Shown: positions 7,718-14,174 of the stretch, one piece after another
Position numbering within the stretch: position 1 is the first letter of the stretch
Layout: every line of letters begins with the position of its first letter
Assembly (NCBI GenBank): GCA_947167995.1
Contig: CAMVKS010000030.1
Location: forward strand, 1-33,095
Source: an uncultured Prevotellaceae bacterium
Lineage (GTDB): Bacteria > Bacteroidota > Bacteroidia > Bacteroidales > Muribaculaceae
Length of the DNA stretch: 33,095 bases
Direction: 5' to 3'
Made by a program: the position numbers and the translations under genes
Notes under the pieces: model-generated
Seen by the model: the letters and a program-made list of their open reading frames with translations, nothing else
What the model was told of the DNA's origin: nothing
The model's database searches: none

Positions 7718-7757
7718 CTCCATAATTTTGCGCAAACAAAATCGCAGAATTATGGAG
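7718..7757 (+). terminator. 3' hairpin with conserved TTTTGCG/CGCAGAA core
   Basis: CTCCATAATTTTGCG pairs over 15 positions with CGCAGAATTATGGAG across a loop of about ten bases. The only non-Watson-Crick pair is a T-G wobble, allowed only if the plus strand is transcribed. The arms differ from those of the hairpin at 9493 yet both pair fully, so base pairing is conserved rather than sequence. It lies about 40 bases after the stop at 7680. No long T tract follows, so processing or stability is possible as well as termination. Confidence 0.6.
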
Positions 7758-7889
7758 TTAAATTTTCATAGTGTAGAGACTATTGCCAACTTGAATGCTT
7801 CAGCGGTGTTCCAGGTTGACAGCGGGAAGGTGTTTAAGGATGATGTGGACATCTATCCTGTGATTATCGACAAGAAACTCAAGCAGTAA
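7752..7889 (+). CDS. Small open reading frame, possible gene remnant
   Basis: A 45-codon frame beginning MELNFHSVETIANLNASAVF and ending DIYPVIIDKKLKQ. The ATG lies inside the right arm of the hairpin, so initiation there is doubtful. The codon use (GTG, GAC, CTC, AAG) resembles the core genes of the window more than the AT-rich neighbours, suggesting a fragment of a larger, lost coding region. I do not recognise the family. Confidence 0.3.
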   Translation: MELNFHSVETIANLNASAVFQVDSGKVFKDDVDIYPVIIDKKLKQ

Positions 7890-7971
7890 ATGGATTACTT
7901 ACTTCTTGTTTTAATCGTTTTGCAAAAAATCGAGTAAAAAGGACCGAGCATTTTGTTCGAAATTAGCTTTT

Positions 7972-8049
7972 TGTTGTTATTTTTCGTTTTTTGTGCAACA
8001 TTTTTGCTGCTTGTTGCGTCTAATGACAAAACGAACAAAAATAACAACA
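7972..8049 (+). promoter_or_regulatory. Long structured leader before the head-GIN lipoprotein
   Basis: Three stacked helices can form: TGTTGTTATTTTT (7972-7984) with AAAAATAACAACA (8037-8049), 13 bp; CGTTTT (7985-7990) with AAAACG (8028-8033), 6 bp; GCAACA (7995-8000) with TGTTGC (8012-8017), 6 bp. The outer helix ends three bases before the ATG at 8053 and would tie up the A-rich initiation region. No known riboswitch class is recognised. A very short inverted-repeat mobile element is the alternative. Confidence 0.55.
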
Positions 8050-8052
8050 GCT

Positions 8053-8751
8053 ATGAAAAATTTCAAGACTATTGCAATCGCTTTATTCGCGTCAATTTTA
8101 TTAAGTTCATGCGTACACAAAACCGAAGTGAGAGGACTCAACACCCTGACATCCATGAAAGACTTCAGCGCCATCTGTGTGGCAGGAGCAATGAATGTTA
8201 TCCTGAATCAAGGTGATAAACCTTGTGTGCTTATAAAAGGCAATGACAAAGATATACTTGACAAGATTGTCATCTATGTCAAAAACAACACTTTGAACAT
8301 TGAAAGCAAGAAGAAATTTTTGGGATTTTACGATTCCATTAATTGGGAAGATATCACGATTTATGTAACAACGCCCAATATCGAATCGATCGAGCTGGCC
8401 GGCTCAGGTAATATTACTGCAGAAAAATCCATTACTGCCGACAATGTTGATGTTGAGATAGCTGGTTCGGGTGACATCAATATCTCAAATGCCTTCACTT
8501 GCAACTCGCTCGTTGTTGAAGTGGCAGGGTCGGGAAACGTAAGTTTTGACCAGCTCAAAGCCAATCGTTTAAGAACGTCGATTGCCGGTTCGGGCGACGT
8601 GTCCTATAATAATATGGAGGTCACAAACGCATCTAGCGAGATTGCCGGTTCGGGCAACATAATCATGAAAGGCAAAGCTTCACACCACTCCGAGAACGTT
8701 CTCGGCACTGGAAACGTCGACACCTCAGGACTAACTTCGATGGTTCTTTAA
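8053..8751 (+). CDS. Head-GIN (DUF2807) lipoprotein
   Basis: A 232-residue lipoprotein. The lipobox LLSSC gives a lipidated C20. The mature part matches the putative auto-transporter adhesin head-GIN family: an N-terminal strand-rich region (VAGAMNVILNQGDKPCVLIKG) is followed by a right-handed beta-solenoid with regularly spaced AGSGN or AGSGD turns (ELAGSGNI, EIAGSGDI, EVAGSGNV, SIAGSGDV, EIAGSGNI, then VLGTGNV), roughly every 20 residues. The family is common in Bacteroidetes envelopes; its function is not established. The start at 8053 is chosen because lipobox distance and leader fit; an in-frame ATG at 7993 would lie inside the stem-loop and spoil the signal peptide. A terminator follows at 8817. 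The gene sits between the two copies of the duplicated secreted gene. Confidence 0.87.
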   Translation: MKNFKTIAIALFASILLSSCVHKTEVRGLNTLTSMKDFSAICVAGAMNVILNQGDKPCVLIKGNDKDILDKIVIYVKNNTLNIESKKKFLGFYDSINWEDITIYVTTPNIESIELAGSGNITAEKSITADNVDVEIAGSGDINISNAFTCNSLVVEVAGSGNVSFDQLKANRLRTSIAGSGDVSYNNMEVTNASSEIAGSGNIIMKGKASHHSENVLGTGNVDTSGLTSMVL

Positions 8752-8816
8752 GCGGGATAAAATGAAATTCATTACACTCTTGAAAAGTAGAAAAAATCCT
8801 CAATAAAGCTTTAATT

Positions 8817-8841
8817 ACCACGACTCGGCCGTGGTTTTTTT
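8817..8841 (+). terminator. Intrinsic terminator after the head-GIN gene
   Basis: Stem ACCACG (8817-8822) with CGTGGT (8830-8835), followed by a run of seven T. It lies 65 bases after the stop codon at 8751. Confidence 0.82.
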
Positions 8842-8887
8842 GTTTATCAAAATCTTGATTAAAATTAGTATCTTTTAAAAAAAGTAT

Positions 8888-8895
8888 TATCTTTG
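8888..8895 (+). promoter_or_regulatory. -7 element of the truncated duplicate
   Basis: TATCTTTG ends four bases before the ATG at 8900, identical in sequence and spacing to the parent gene. Duplicated identity begins at about this element, so the copy carries only the -7 part of the promoter. Confidence 0.55.
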
Positions 8896-8899
8896 CAAC

Positions 8900-9463
8900 A
8901 TGATAAAAGTGGCAAGAATAATATTGCTTTTTGCGGCTTTATTGTTGTCAAGCACATGCTGCATCTACTCACAAACTTATATAGTTAGTGGAGCAGTTAG
9001 TGCTATGGATAGCATAGGCATAAAAGATAGGCTATATCCTAATCCTAAACCTTTAGTAGTAATTGACGGATTGATTATTGAGTATAATCCAGCAATTACT
9101 TTCGACCGTGACAGCCTCACAGCATTTGTCACCAAAACATGCCCCATCATTCAAGAAAACGACATTGATAGTTGCTTTATAGTTAGTCCAACAATATTTT
9201 GCAGACCTGGGAATGTAATCGTTGTTAAAACTAAACCTGAGTCAGGAATAGATACCATTTTATTGAATGGACATGTGTCTAAAAGAAAGAACAAAGCTGA
9301 ATTGACTAATTTTATTTCATCTAATCCACCAAAATTTTCTTTATTAGAAAAGAAATGGAAGCTTAATAGAATAACATCATTGAAGATTTATCCTAATGGA
9401 AAAGAGGTAATAGATGACAATAACAACAAACACATTATTTTTGTTGAAGTTGAAGCCAAGTAA
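8900..9463 (+). CDS. Truncated duplicate of the secreted protein at 5797
   Basis: A 187-residue protein. Its first 35 residues (signal peptide and AVSAMDSI) equal those of the 362-residue protein at 5797, and from LYPN onward it matches the C-terminal part, with the last 100 or so residues identical. About 175 residues (525 bp, a multiple of three) are missing, removing the carboxypeptidase-regulatory-like domain and the middle domain but keeping the signal peptide, the VVIDG segment and the stop. Most differences cluster near the junction (ITFDRDSLTAFVTKTC versus IASDPDSPTAFVTQIC). The duplicated block extends about 35 bases past the stop. It could be a functional short isoform or a decaying copy; the intact frame favours the former slightly. 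Confidence 0.72.
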   Translation: MIKVARIILLFAALLLSSTCCIYSQTYIVSGAVSAMDSIGIKDRLYPNPKPLVVIDGLIIEYNPAITFDRDSLTAFVTKTCPIIQENDIDSCFIVSPTIFCRPGNVIVVKTKPESGIDTILLNGHVSKRKNKAELTNFISSNPPKFSLLEKKWKLNRITSLKIYPNGKEVIDDNNNKHIIFVEVEAK

Positions 9464-9492
9464 AGGCCTTGCTTTCTTTAGAACAAATTTAA

Positions 9493-9530
9493 TTCCAAAT
9501 TTTTGCGTAAGACTTCGCAGAAATTTGGAA
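9493..9530 (+). terminator. 3' hairpin with conserved TTTTGCG/CGCAGAA core
   Basis: TTCCAAATTTTTGCG (9493-9507) pairs over 15 positions with CGCAGAAATTTGGAA (9516-9530), with one T-G wobble at the same place as in the hairpin at 7718. It lies 30 bases after the stop of the truncated duplicate. Confidence 0.62.
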
Positions 9531-9561
9531 AAAGTTTATATTGAGGTATAATAGCAGTTAA

Positions 9562-9589
9562 GAGCGTTAAGTTGTTGAACTTAACGCTC
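9562..9589. terminator. Perfect 12-bp hairpin after tRNA-Glu
   Basis: GAGCGTTAAGTT (9562-9573), loop GTTG, then AACTTAACGCTC (9578-9589). It begins six bases past the 3' end of the minus-strand tRNA-Glu gene. No T run follows on the minus strand, so it may be a processing or weak termination structure for the tRNA/rpsT transcript. Confidence 0.55.
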
Positions 9590-9595
9590 ATGAGG

Positions 9596-9667
9596 TAGCC
9601 CATAGCAGAGTCGAACTGCTCTTTCAAGAATGAAAATCTTGCGTCCTAACCGATAGACGAATGGGCC
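9596..9667 (-). tRNA. tRNA-Glu (TTC), copy 2
   Basis: A 72-base tRNA on the minus strand. The acceptor stem is GGCCCAT with ATGGGCT and discriminator A. The anticodon stem CAAGA/TCTTG encloses loop TTTTCAT, giving anticodon TTC. The T arm reads GAGCAGTTCGACTCTGC. CCA is not encoded. It is identical to the copy at 10053-10124, and the two bracket rpsT. Confidence 0.95.
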
Positions 9668-9722
9668 ATCATGTGAAGATCTGGCCAAAATTGCCAGGAT
9701 CTCCATGAGAAAGTATGCTAAA

Positions 9723-9743
9723 CTGAGAGGGCTAAACTCTCAG
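9723..9743 (-). terminator. Hairpin downstream of rpsT
   Basis: CTGAGAG (9723-9729) pairs with CTCTCAG (9737-9743), ten bases after the rpsT stop on the minus strand. The T tract is weak, so it may only partly terminate, letting transcription reach the second tRNA-Glu, or it may protect the rpsT mRNA 3' end. Confidence 0.5.
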
Positions 9744-9754
9744 GGAGAAACCTA

Positions 9755-10015
9755 TTAGGCAACTTCGAGCTTGTTAACGTGCTTAGCGAGCTTGCTCTTG
9801 AGGTTAGCAGCTTTGTTCTTGCTGATAGTTCCCTTGCGACCCAGCTTGTCGAGCATAGCCGAAACTTTCTTATAAGCAGCAGCAGCTTCCTCTTTGTTCT
9901 CCATTTTGCGCAGGTTGCGAACAGCGTTGCGCATAGTCTTTGCGTAATAACGGTTACGCTCGTTTCTTGTCTTAGTTTGACGAATACGTTTGATAGATGA
10001 TTTATGGTTTGCCAT
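9755..10015 (-). CDS. rpsT: 30S ribosomal protein S20
   Basis: An 86-residue protein, typical length for bS20. It begins [20 protein letters not shown], is very basic and all-helical, and carries the family segment [20 protein letters not shown]. It binds 16S rRNA early in small-subunit assembly. The gene lies between two identical tRNA-Glu genes on the same strand, with the upstream tRNA ending 37 bases before the rpsT start, so tRNA and mRNA probably come from one primary transcript cut by RNase P and 3' processing. Confidence 0.97.
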   Translation of the reverse strand: MANHKSSIKRIRQTKTRNERNRYYAKTMRNAVRNLRKMENKEEAAAAYKKVSAMLDKLGRKGTISKNKAANLKSKLAKHVNKLEVA

Positions 10016-10052
10016 AATTTATGTGTAAAAAATTTAATTGTTTGATTATTAG

Positions 10053-10124
10053 TAGCCCATAGCAGAGTCGAACTGCTCTTTCAAGAATGAAAATCTTGCG
10101 TCCTAACCGATAGACGAATGGGCC
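10053..10124 (-). tRNA. tRNA-Glu (TTC), copy 1
   Basis: Identical in all 72 bases to the copy at 9596-9667: acceptor stem GGCCCAT/ATGGGCT, anticodon loop TTTTCAT, no encoded CCA. It is the first gene after the promoter at 10156-10186 and precedes rpsT. Confidence 0.95.
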
Positions 10125-10155
10125 AAGCTATTTGAGCGGTTTTCAAAAGCGACTG

Positions 10156-10186
10156 CAAAATTAGGTCAAATTTTTGAAATGGCAAA
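10156..10186 (-). promoter_or_regulatory. Promoter of the tRNA-Glu/rpsT/tRNA-Glu unit
   Basis: On the minus strand the -33 element is TTTG (10183-10186) and the -7 element TAATTTTG (10156-10163), separated by 19 bp. This is a near-ideal Bacteroidetes housekeeping promoter, about 30 bases before the mature tRNA. Confidence 0.75.
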
Positions 10187-10200
10187 ATTTATTTTCCATA

Positions 10201-10226
10201 AAACTTTAAAAGACAAAGTTTTTTTA
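10201..10226 (+). terminator. Hairpin with T tract upstream of recO
   Basis: AAAACTTT (10201-10208) pairs with AAAGTTTT (10216-10223) and runs into T10220-10226. No plus-strand gene ends nearby, so it may insulate recO from read-through or act in its leader. Confidence 0.4.
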
Positions 10227-10273
10227 GTTTTTTAGGGTATAAATTGAGTAAAAAGGTGTAACTTCGCACAATC

Positions 10274-10999
10274 ATGGAAGAGAAACTCGAAGGCATAGTG
10301 ATCAACGTTATCAAGTATAACGAGAAGCACAACATCGCCCACATCTACACCGACAAGTTGGGGATGCTTCCGTTTCTTGTGCGCCAAGGCACGACCCATG
10401 CCTCGAGGATGCGCAACGCAATGTTCATGCCCCTGTCTCTGCTCGAATTTGAGGCTCGGCTTCAGCCCGGCCGTGAGTTGGGGACCCTGCATGACGTGCG
10501 TCGCACTGCCATGCTGATGTCGATATATAACGACCCGATGAAGAACGCCATAGCGATGTTCCTGAGCGAACTGCTCTCTCACACCATCCACGAGCAGGAG
10601 CAGAACATGGTGCTTTACAGCTACATCAAGAGTTGCATCATGCGTCTTGAACGCTCCCAGAGCAGCGTTGCCAATTTCCACATCTGCTTCCTGTACCGCC
10701 TGGGCCAGTTCATTGGCATCCAGCCCGACATCGACAGTTACCACGAGGGTTACTGGTTCAACATGAACGAGGGTGTGTTCACCCAGTCGCCGCACGCCGG
10801 CATGAAATCGTTGCCCCCGGCACAGGCACAGGTGCTGCCACTGCTCTCTCGCATGACCTTTGACAACATGCACCACTTCAAGTTCACCCGCGACCAGCGC
10901 AACGAGATGCTCGAGATTATCCTGGGCTACTATCGCCTGCACCACTCCACCTTGGGCACCTTGCGGTCGCCCGATGTCCTGAAGCAGCTTTTTGTATAA
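10274..10999 (+). CDS. recO: DNA repair protein RecO
   Basis: A 241-residue cytoplasmic protein of usual RecO length. The N-terminal OB-fold begins KLEGIVINVIKYNEKHNIAHIY, with the following segment GMLPFLVRQGTTHASRMRNA. The C-terminal helical domain contains ENMVLYSYIKSCIMRLE and FLYRLGQFIGIQPDID. RecO works with RecR to load RecA on SSB-coated single-stranded DNA in gap repair. The gene is monocistronic here, and recR/recF are not in the window. The opposite strand is also open over most of its length, a codon-composition shadow. Confidence 0.9.
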   Translation: MEEKLEGIVINVIKYNEKHNIAHIYTDKLGMLPFLVRQGTTHASRMRNAMFMPLSLLEFEARLQPGRELGTLHDVRRTAMLMSIYNDPMKNAIAMFLSELLSHTIHEQEQNMVLYSYIKSCIMRLERSQSSVANFHICFLYRLGQFIGIQPDIDSYHEGYWFNMNEGVFTQSPHAGMKSLPPAQAQVLPLLSRMTFDNMHHFKFTRDQRNEMLEIILGYYRLHHSTLGTLRSPDVLKQLFV

Positions 11000-11041
11000 C
11001 ATCCATGAGGTTAAACTCAGCGAAAAGTGATTTAATAAATA

Positions 11042-11058
11042 ACATTTGTTTCAAATGT
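11042..11058. repeat. 17-bp perfect palindrome upstream of the PepSY-like gene
   Basis: ACATTTG-TTT-CAAATGT lies 34 bases before the ATG at 11093. Its size and position suit an operator or a small leader hairpin; no regulator can be assigned. Confidence 0.4.
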
Positions 11059-11092
11059 AATTGATATCTATTAATCAAAAATTTCAAATGAC

Positions 11093-11617
11093 ATGAAAAA
11101 GTTTTTCTTATTGCCAGTTGTAGCATTACTGGCCATTGTGATGATTTCGTGCACCGGCAACAACAACGCCAGCACAAGCCAACAACAGTCGGGGGCTTCG
11201 GCTACTGTCGATTCCACAGTCAGCCAAGCTCAAGACGCAAAAGCACAGCCTGGCGAGAGCAACCTTCCCGAGGAAATCACTTCTTTTATCAAGGAGCATT
11301 TTCCAAATGCAACAATCGCTAATGCGAAGACCGAAAAAGAGGCCAACGGCATGGAGTATGACGTGACGTTAAACGACAGCACTGAAGTTGATTTTGATGC
11401 CAACAAGCAATGGAACAAGGTTGAATGCAAAACAGGCGCAGTGCCCGAAAAGCTTGTTCCCCAAGCGATTGCCACCTACGCAAAGGAGAATTACAAGGGA
11501 CAAGCTATCACCGAAATCGACAAGGACGACAAAGGTGGATATGAAATCAAACTCGCTAATGGCATGGAGCTAAAGTTTGACAAAGATGGTAAATTCTTGA
11601 GTGTGGACAAAAAATAA
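11093..11617 (+). CDS. PepSY-like lipoprotein
   Basis: A 174-residue lipoprotein: lipobox VMISC puts the lipidated cysteine at C20. A low-complexity Ser/Gln/Ala linker (about 21-58) follows, then two PepSY-like (putative beta-lactamase-inhibitor-like) units. The first begins LPEEITSFIKEHFPNATI and ends EVDFDANKQWNKVEC; the second begins VPQAIATYAKENYKGQAI and ends ELKFDKDGKFLSVDKK. Such envelope proteins are frequent in Bacteroidales and their ligand is unknown. The gene is monocistronic, with a palindrome before it and a terminator after it. Confidence 0.83.
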   Translation: MKKFFLLPVVALLAIVMISCTGNNNASTSQQQSGASATVDSTVSQAQDAKAQPGESNLPEEITSFIKEHFPNATIANAKTEKEANGMEYDVTLNDSTEVDFDANKQWNKVECKTGAVPEKLVPQAIATYAKENYKGQAITEIDKDDKGGYEIKLANGMELKFDKDGKFLSVDKK

Positions 11618-11637
11618 TCCTCCTTAGACTAAAAAAG

Positions 11638-11673
11638 ATGGGCGATGCTTTTGTGATGCTTCGTCCATTTTTT
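11638..11673 (+). terminator. Terminator of the PepSY-like gene
   Basis: ATGGGCG pairs with CGTCCAT (one G-T wobble) around an imperfect loop, followed directly by a T run at 11668-11673. It lies about 20 bases after the stop codon. Confidence 0.7.
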
Positions 11674-11713
11674 AATATAATTACTCGTTAACTAAATGAT
11701 TTTGTAATGGTAA

Positions 11714-11743
11714 TTGGATTTTAGAGAATAATTAGTACTTTTG
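11714..11743 (+). promoter_or_regulatory. Promoter of the MBOAT/SGNH pair
   Basis: The -7 element TACTTTTG (11736-11743) fits TAnnTTTG and a TTGG (11714-11717) sits about 19 bp upstream as the -33 element. The ATG at 11777 follows after a 33-base leader. Confidence 0.65.
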
Positions 11744-11776
11744 CAGTCGCAAATCAGAGACGCTCTACAATAAATC

Positions 11777-13216
11777 ATGGTATTCAACTCGGTACAGTTT
11801 TTGGTGTTCCTGCCAATCGTTTTCCTACTTTACTGGCTGGTTTTCAAGCCCGTGAAGTGGCAGAACGTGCTTATTGTAGTCGCAAGTTATGTTTTCTATG
11901 GATGGTGGGACTGGCGGTTTCTTGGCCTGATTGCCTTCACGTCGTTGTGCAGCTATGCCAGCGGTGTGATGATTGAGAAGCACCGCGAGAAGGGCAAGAT
12001 TTTCAGTGCTGCCAATATCGTCTTAAACCTGCTGATCTTAGGATTTTTCAAGTACTTCAACTTCTTCACCGACTCGTTTGCTCAGGCCATGAACAGCTTA
12101 GGGTGGCACTGCGACGCCCCCACCCTGAACATTGTGCTGCCAGTGGGCATCAGCTTCTACACCTTTCAAGCGCTGAGCTACTCGATCGACGTTTACCGCA
12201 AGAAGCTCCCGGCAAGCCACAGCCTCATCGACGTGATGGCATTCATCAGCTTCTTCCCACAGCTGGTGGCTGGCCCCATTGAACGCGCCACCCATCTGCT
12301 ACCTCAGTTCCAGCACCCACGCACATTCTCACCAGCTAAAGCCACCGACGGCATGCGCCAGATGCTGTGGGGCTTGTTCAAGAAGATGATTGTCGCCGAT
12401 ACCTGCGGCATGATTGTCGACCGCATGTGGGAAGACTACGCCAGTCAAAGCGGCTTTGCCCTGATGCTGACGTCGACGCTCTTTGCATTCCAGATTTATG
12501 CCGACTTCTCGGGTTACAGCGATATCGCAATAGGCTGCGCACGCCTCTTCGGCTTTGAGCTTACCACCAACTTCAAAGTGCCCTACTTCTCACGTAGCAT
12601 CCGCGAATACTGGCGCCGCTGGCACATCACGCTCATGAACTGGTTCACCGAGTATGTCTACTTCCCCATGGGAGGCAGTCGCGGCACTAAGACCAAAACC
12701 ATCGCCAACACGTTCATCGTCTTTGCCCTTAGCGGCTTGTGGCATGGCGCCAACTGGACCTATGTGGTGTGGGGACTATATAATGCGATGTGGTTTGTTC
12801 CTCTCATCATTCTCAATCGCGGTAAATACCGCGATACCGTGGCGAGCGGCAAGAAATTGCCGTCGCTCAAGGAGGTGGGGTTGATGCTGATAAACTTTGC
12901 CATAGCAGCTCTGGGTTTGACCATCTTCCGTGCCCCAAGCATGGCACATTTTGGCAACTACATGAGCACTATGCTTTCGAAATCGTTGTTTAATGTGGGC
13001 TTTGGCCACGAGATGAAGGTCGCCCTTGCCTATTGTGCCCTGATGCTCGTGGTCGAGTGGATTTACCGCGAGAAACGATTTGCCCTCGACTTTGGCGATT
13101 CATCAACAGGCATCGTCAAGTATCGTGCCGTGCGATGGGCAATCTATATTATGCTGTTTGTATTCACCGTGCTGATGTCGGGACTTCATTCCAATTTCAT
13201 CTATTTCCAGTTTTAG
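11777..13216 (+). CDS. MBOAT-family O-acyltransferase
   Basis: A 479-residue inner-membrane protein with about ten hydrophobic segments, of the AlgI/DltB/PatA class. Family marks include LPVGISFYTFQALSYSIDVY, FFPQLVAGPIER, the segment REYWRRWHITL with H283, TEYVYFPMGGSR and the catalytic-type H323 in SGLWHGANWTY. These enzymes move an acyl group (usually acetyl) across the membrane to a sugar or teichoic acid acceptor, generally with a periplasmic SGNH or DltD/AlgJ-type partner. That partner is encoded six bases downstream. The acceptor is probably a surface or secreted glycan; nothing in the window identifies it. Confidence 0.92.
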   Translation: MVFNSVQFLVFLPIVFLLYWLVFKPVKWQNVLIVVASYVFYGWWDWRFLGLIAFTSLCSYASGVMIEKHREKGKIFSAANIVLNLLILGFFKYFNFFTDSFAQAMNSLGWHCDAPTLNIVLPVGISFYTFQALSYSIDVYRKKLPASHSLIDVMAFISFFPQLVAGPIERATHLLPQFQHPRTFSPAKATDGMRQMLWGLFKKMIVADTCGMIVDRMWEDYASQSGFALMLTSTLFAFQIYADFSGYSDIAIGCARLFGFELTTNFKVPYFSRSIREYWRRWHITLMNWFTEYVYFPMGGSRGTKTKTIANTFIVFALSGLWHGANWTYVVWGLYNAMWFVPLIILNRGKYRDTVASGKKLPSLKEVGLMLINFAIAALGLTIFRAPSMAHFGNYMSTMLSKSLFNVGFGHEMKVALAYCALMLVVEWIYREKRFALDFGDSSTGIVKYRAVRWAIYIMLFVFTVLMSGLHSNFIYFQF

Positions 13217-13222
13217 CCAGCC

Positions 13223-14164
13223 ATGAAGTCGTTCCTGAAGAAAATATTGATATTCTCGGTTATCGTGATGGTGATATTCATCGCCTACGAGGTGGCGCTG
13301 CTATGGGTGCCCAACGAGTTTTCCTACAAGAAACGCTACATCGAGAAACACAAGAACGAATTGCGCATTCTCGTGCTGGGAAACTCCCACCTTGCCGACT
13401 GCATCGACTGCTCGCTGCTGGGCGAGGGAGCATTCAACGCCGCTCAGCCAGGCCGCTCGTTCTACTATGACCTGCAACTTCTCAAGGAGTTCATCGACCA
13501 GATGCCCAAGCTGGAATGTGTGGTTATGCCCTATAGCTATGACTACCAGTATTGGGGGCATCTATATGAGAAAAAACACGAGCCAAAATTCAACACCTAT
13601 CGCTGCATGTACCTCAAGTATATGGGTTACCCCTACAGCGACGGCGAGTGGTGGCACTGGAGCGAAATCCTTAACTCCAACTACAACCACACTGGCAGAC
13701 TCTTTGATGCGTTGTTAAACAAACGACTTAGCGACCTCACGATGTGCGACTCATTGGGCATTGAACTCGATGCAAGTTATGACACACGCGGCGACGACTG
13801 GATGACAAGGCAATTGCCCGACACCGCCGCACTAGCCGACTCCACCGAGCATCATCTCAACTATCGTGACAACGTGAAACTATATAGCGAATTTGTCGCC
13901 ATTATGCGCTCACACCACAAGCGTCTCATCCTCCTTGCCATGCCTATTTACACCACAGCCCGCGAGCGAGTTAACCAGCAACGCCTTGACGAGATGAACG
14001 AGTTTGTGGCGATGCTCAAGCGCGTCAACCCCGACATTGAGTTCTACAACTTCATCGATGCACCAGGATTTGTTGAGCGCGACTACTACAACTCCATCCA
14101 CCTGAACAACACCTACGGCGCCCGCAAGTTCACGCCATTGCTGCGCGAGATCATCGAGAAATAA
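13223..14164 (+). CDS. SGNH-hydrolase-like partner of the MBOAT protein
   Basis: A 313-residue protein anchored by one N-terminal membrane helix (about 8-30), with a periplasmic domain. The segment LRILVLGNSHLADC gives the SGNH block I, with S55 as nucleophile in GNSH. The C-terminal block is DYYNSIHLNNTYGARKF, where H293 would be the catalytic histidine; the residue three before it is N290, where DxxH proteins have aspartate, with D287 three further back. Tight coupling to the MBOAT gene (6-bp gap) fits the AlgI/AlgJ, PatA/PatB and DltB/DltD two-protein arrangement, in which this protein hands the acyl group to the glycan. Whether N290 is tolerated is unknown. Confidence 0.75.
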   Translation: MKSFLKKILIFSVIVMVIFIAYEVALLWVPNEFSYKKRYIEKHKNELRILVLGNSHLADCIDCSLLGEGAFNAAQPGRSFYYDLQLLKEFIDQMPKLECVVMPYSYDYQYWGHLYEKKHEPKFNTYRCMYLKYMGYPYSDGEWWHWSEILNSNYNHTGRLFDALLNKRLSDLTMCDSLGIELDASYDTRGDDWMTRQLPDTAALADSTEHHLNYRDNVKLYSEFVAIMRSHHKRLILLAMPIYTTARERVNQQRLDEMNEFVAMLKRVNPDIEFYNFIDAPGFVERDYYNSIHLNNTYGARKFTPLLREIIEK

Positions 14165-14174
14165 GACACCCCAT

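Noticed and set aside
5797-9530. Composite transposon bounded by the two secreted-gene copies
   Set aside because: No transposase, terminal inverted repeats or target duplication is visible, and the copies are genes with different internal lengths. A duplication is the simpler reading.
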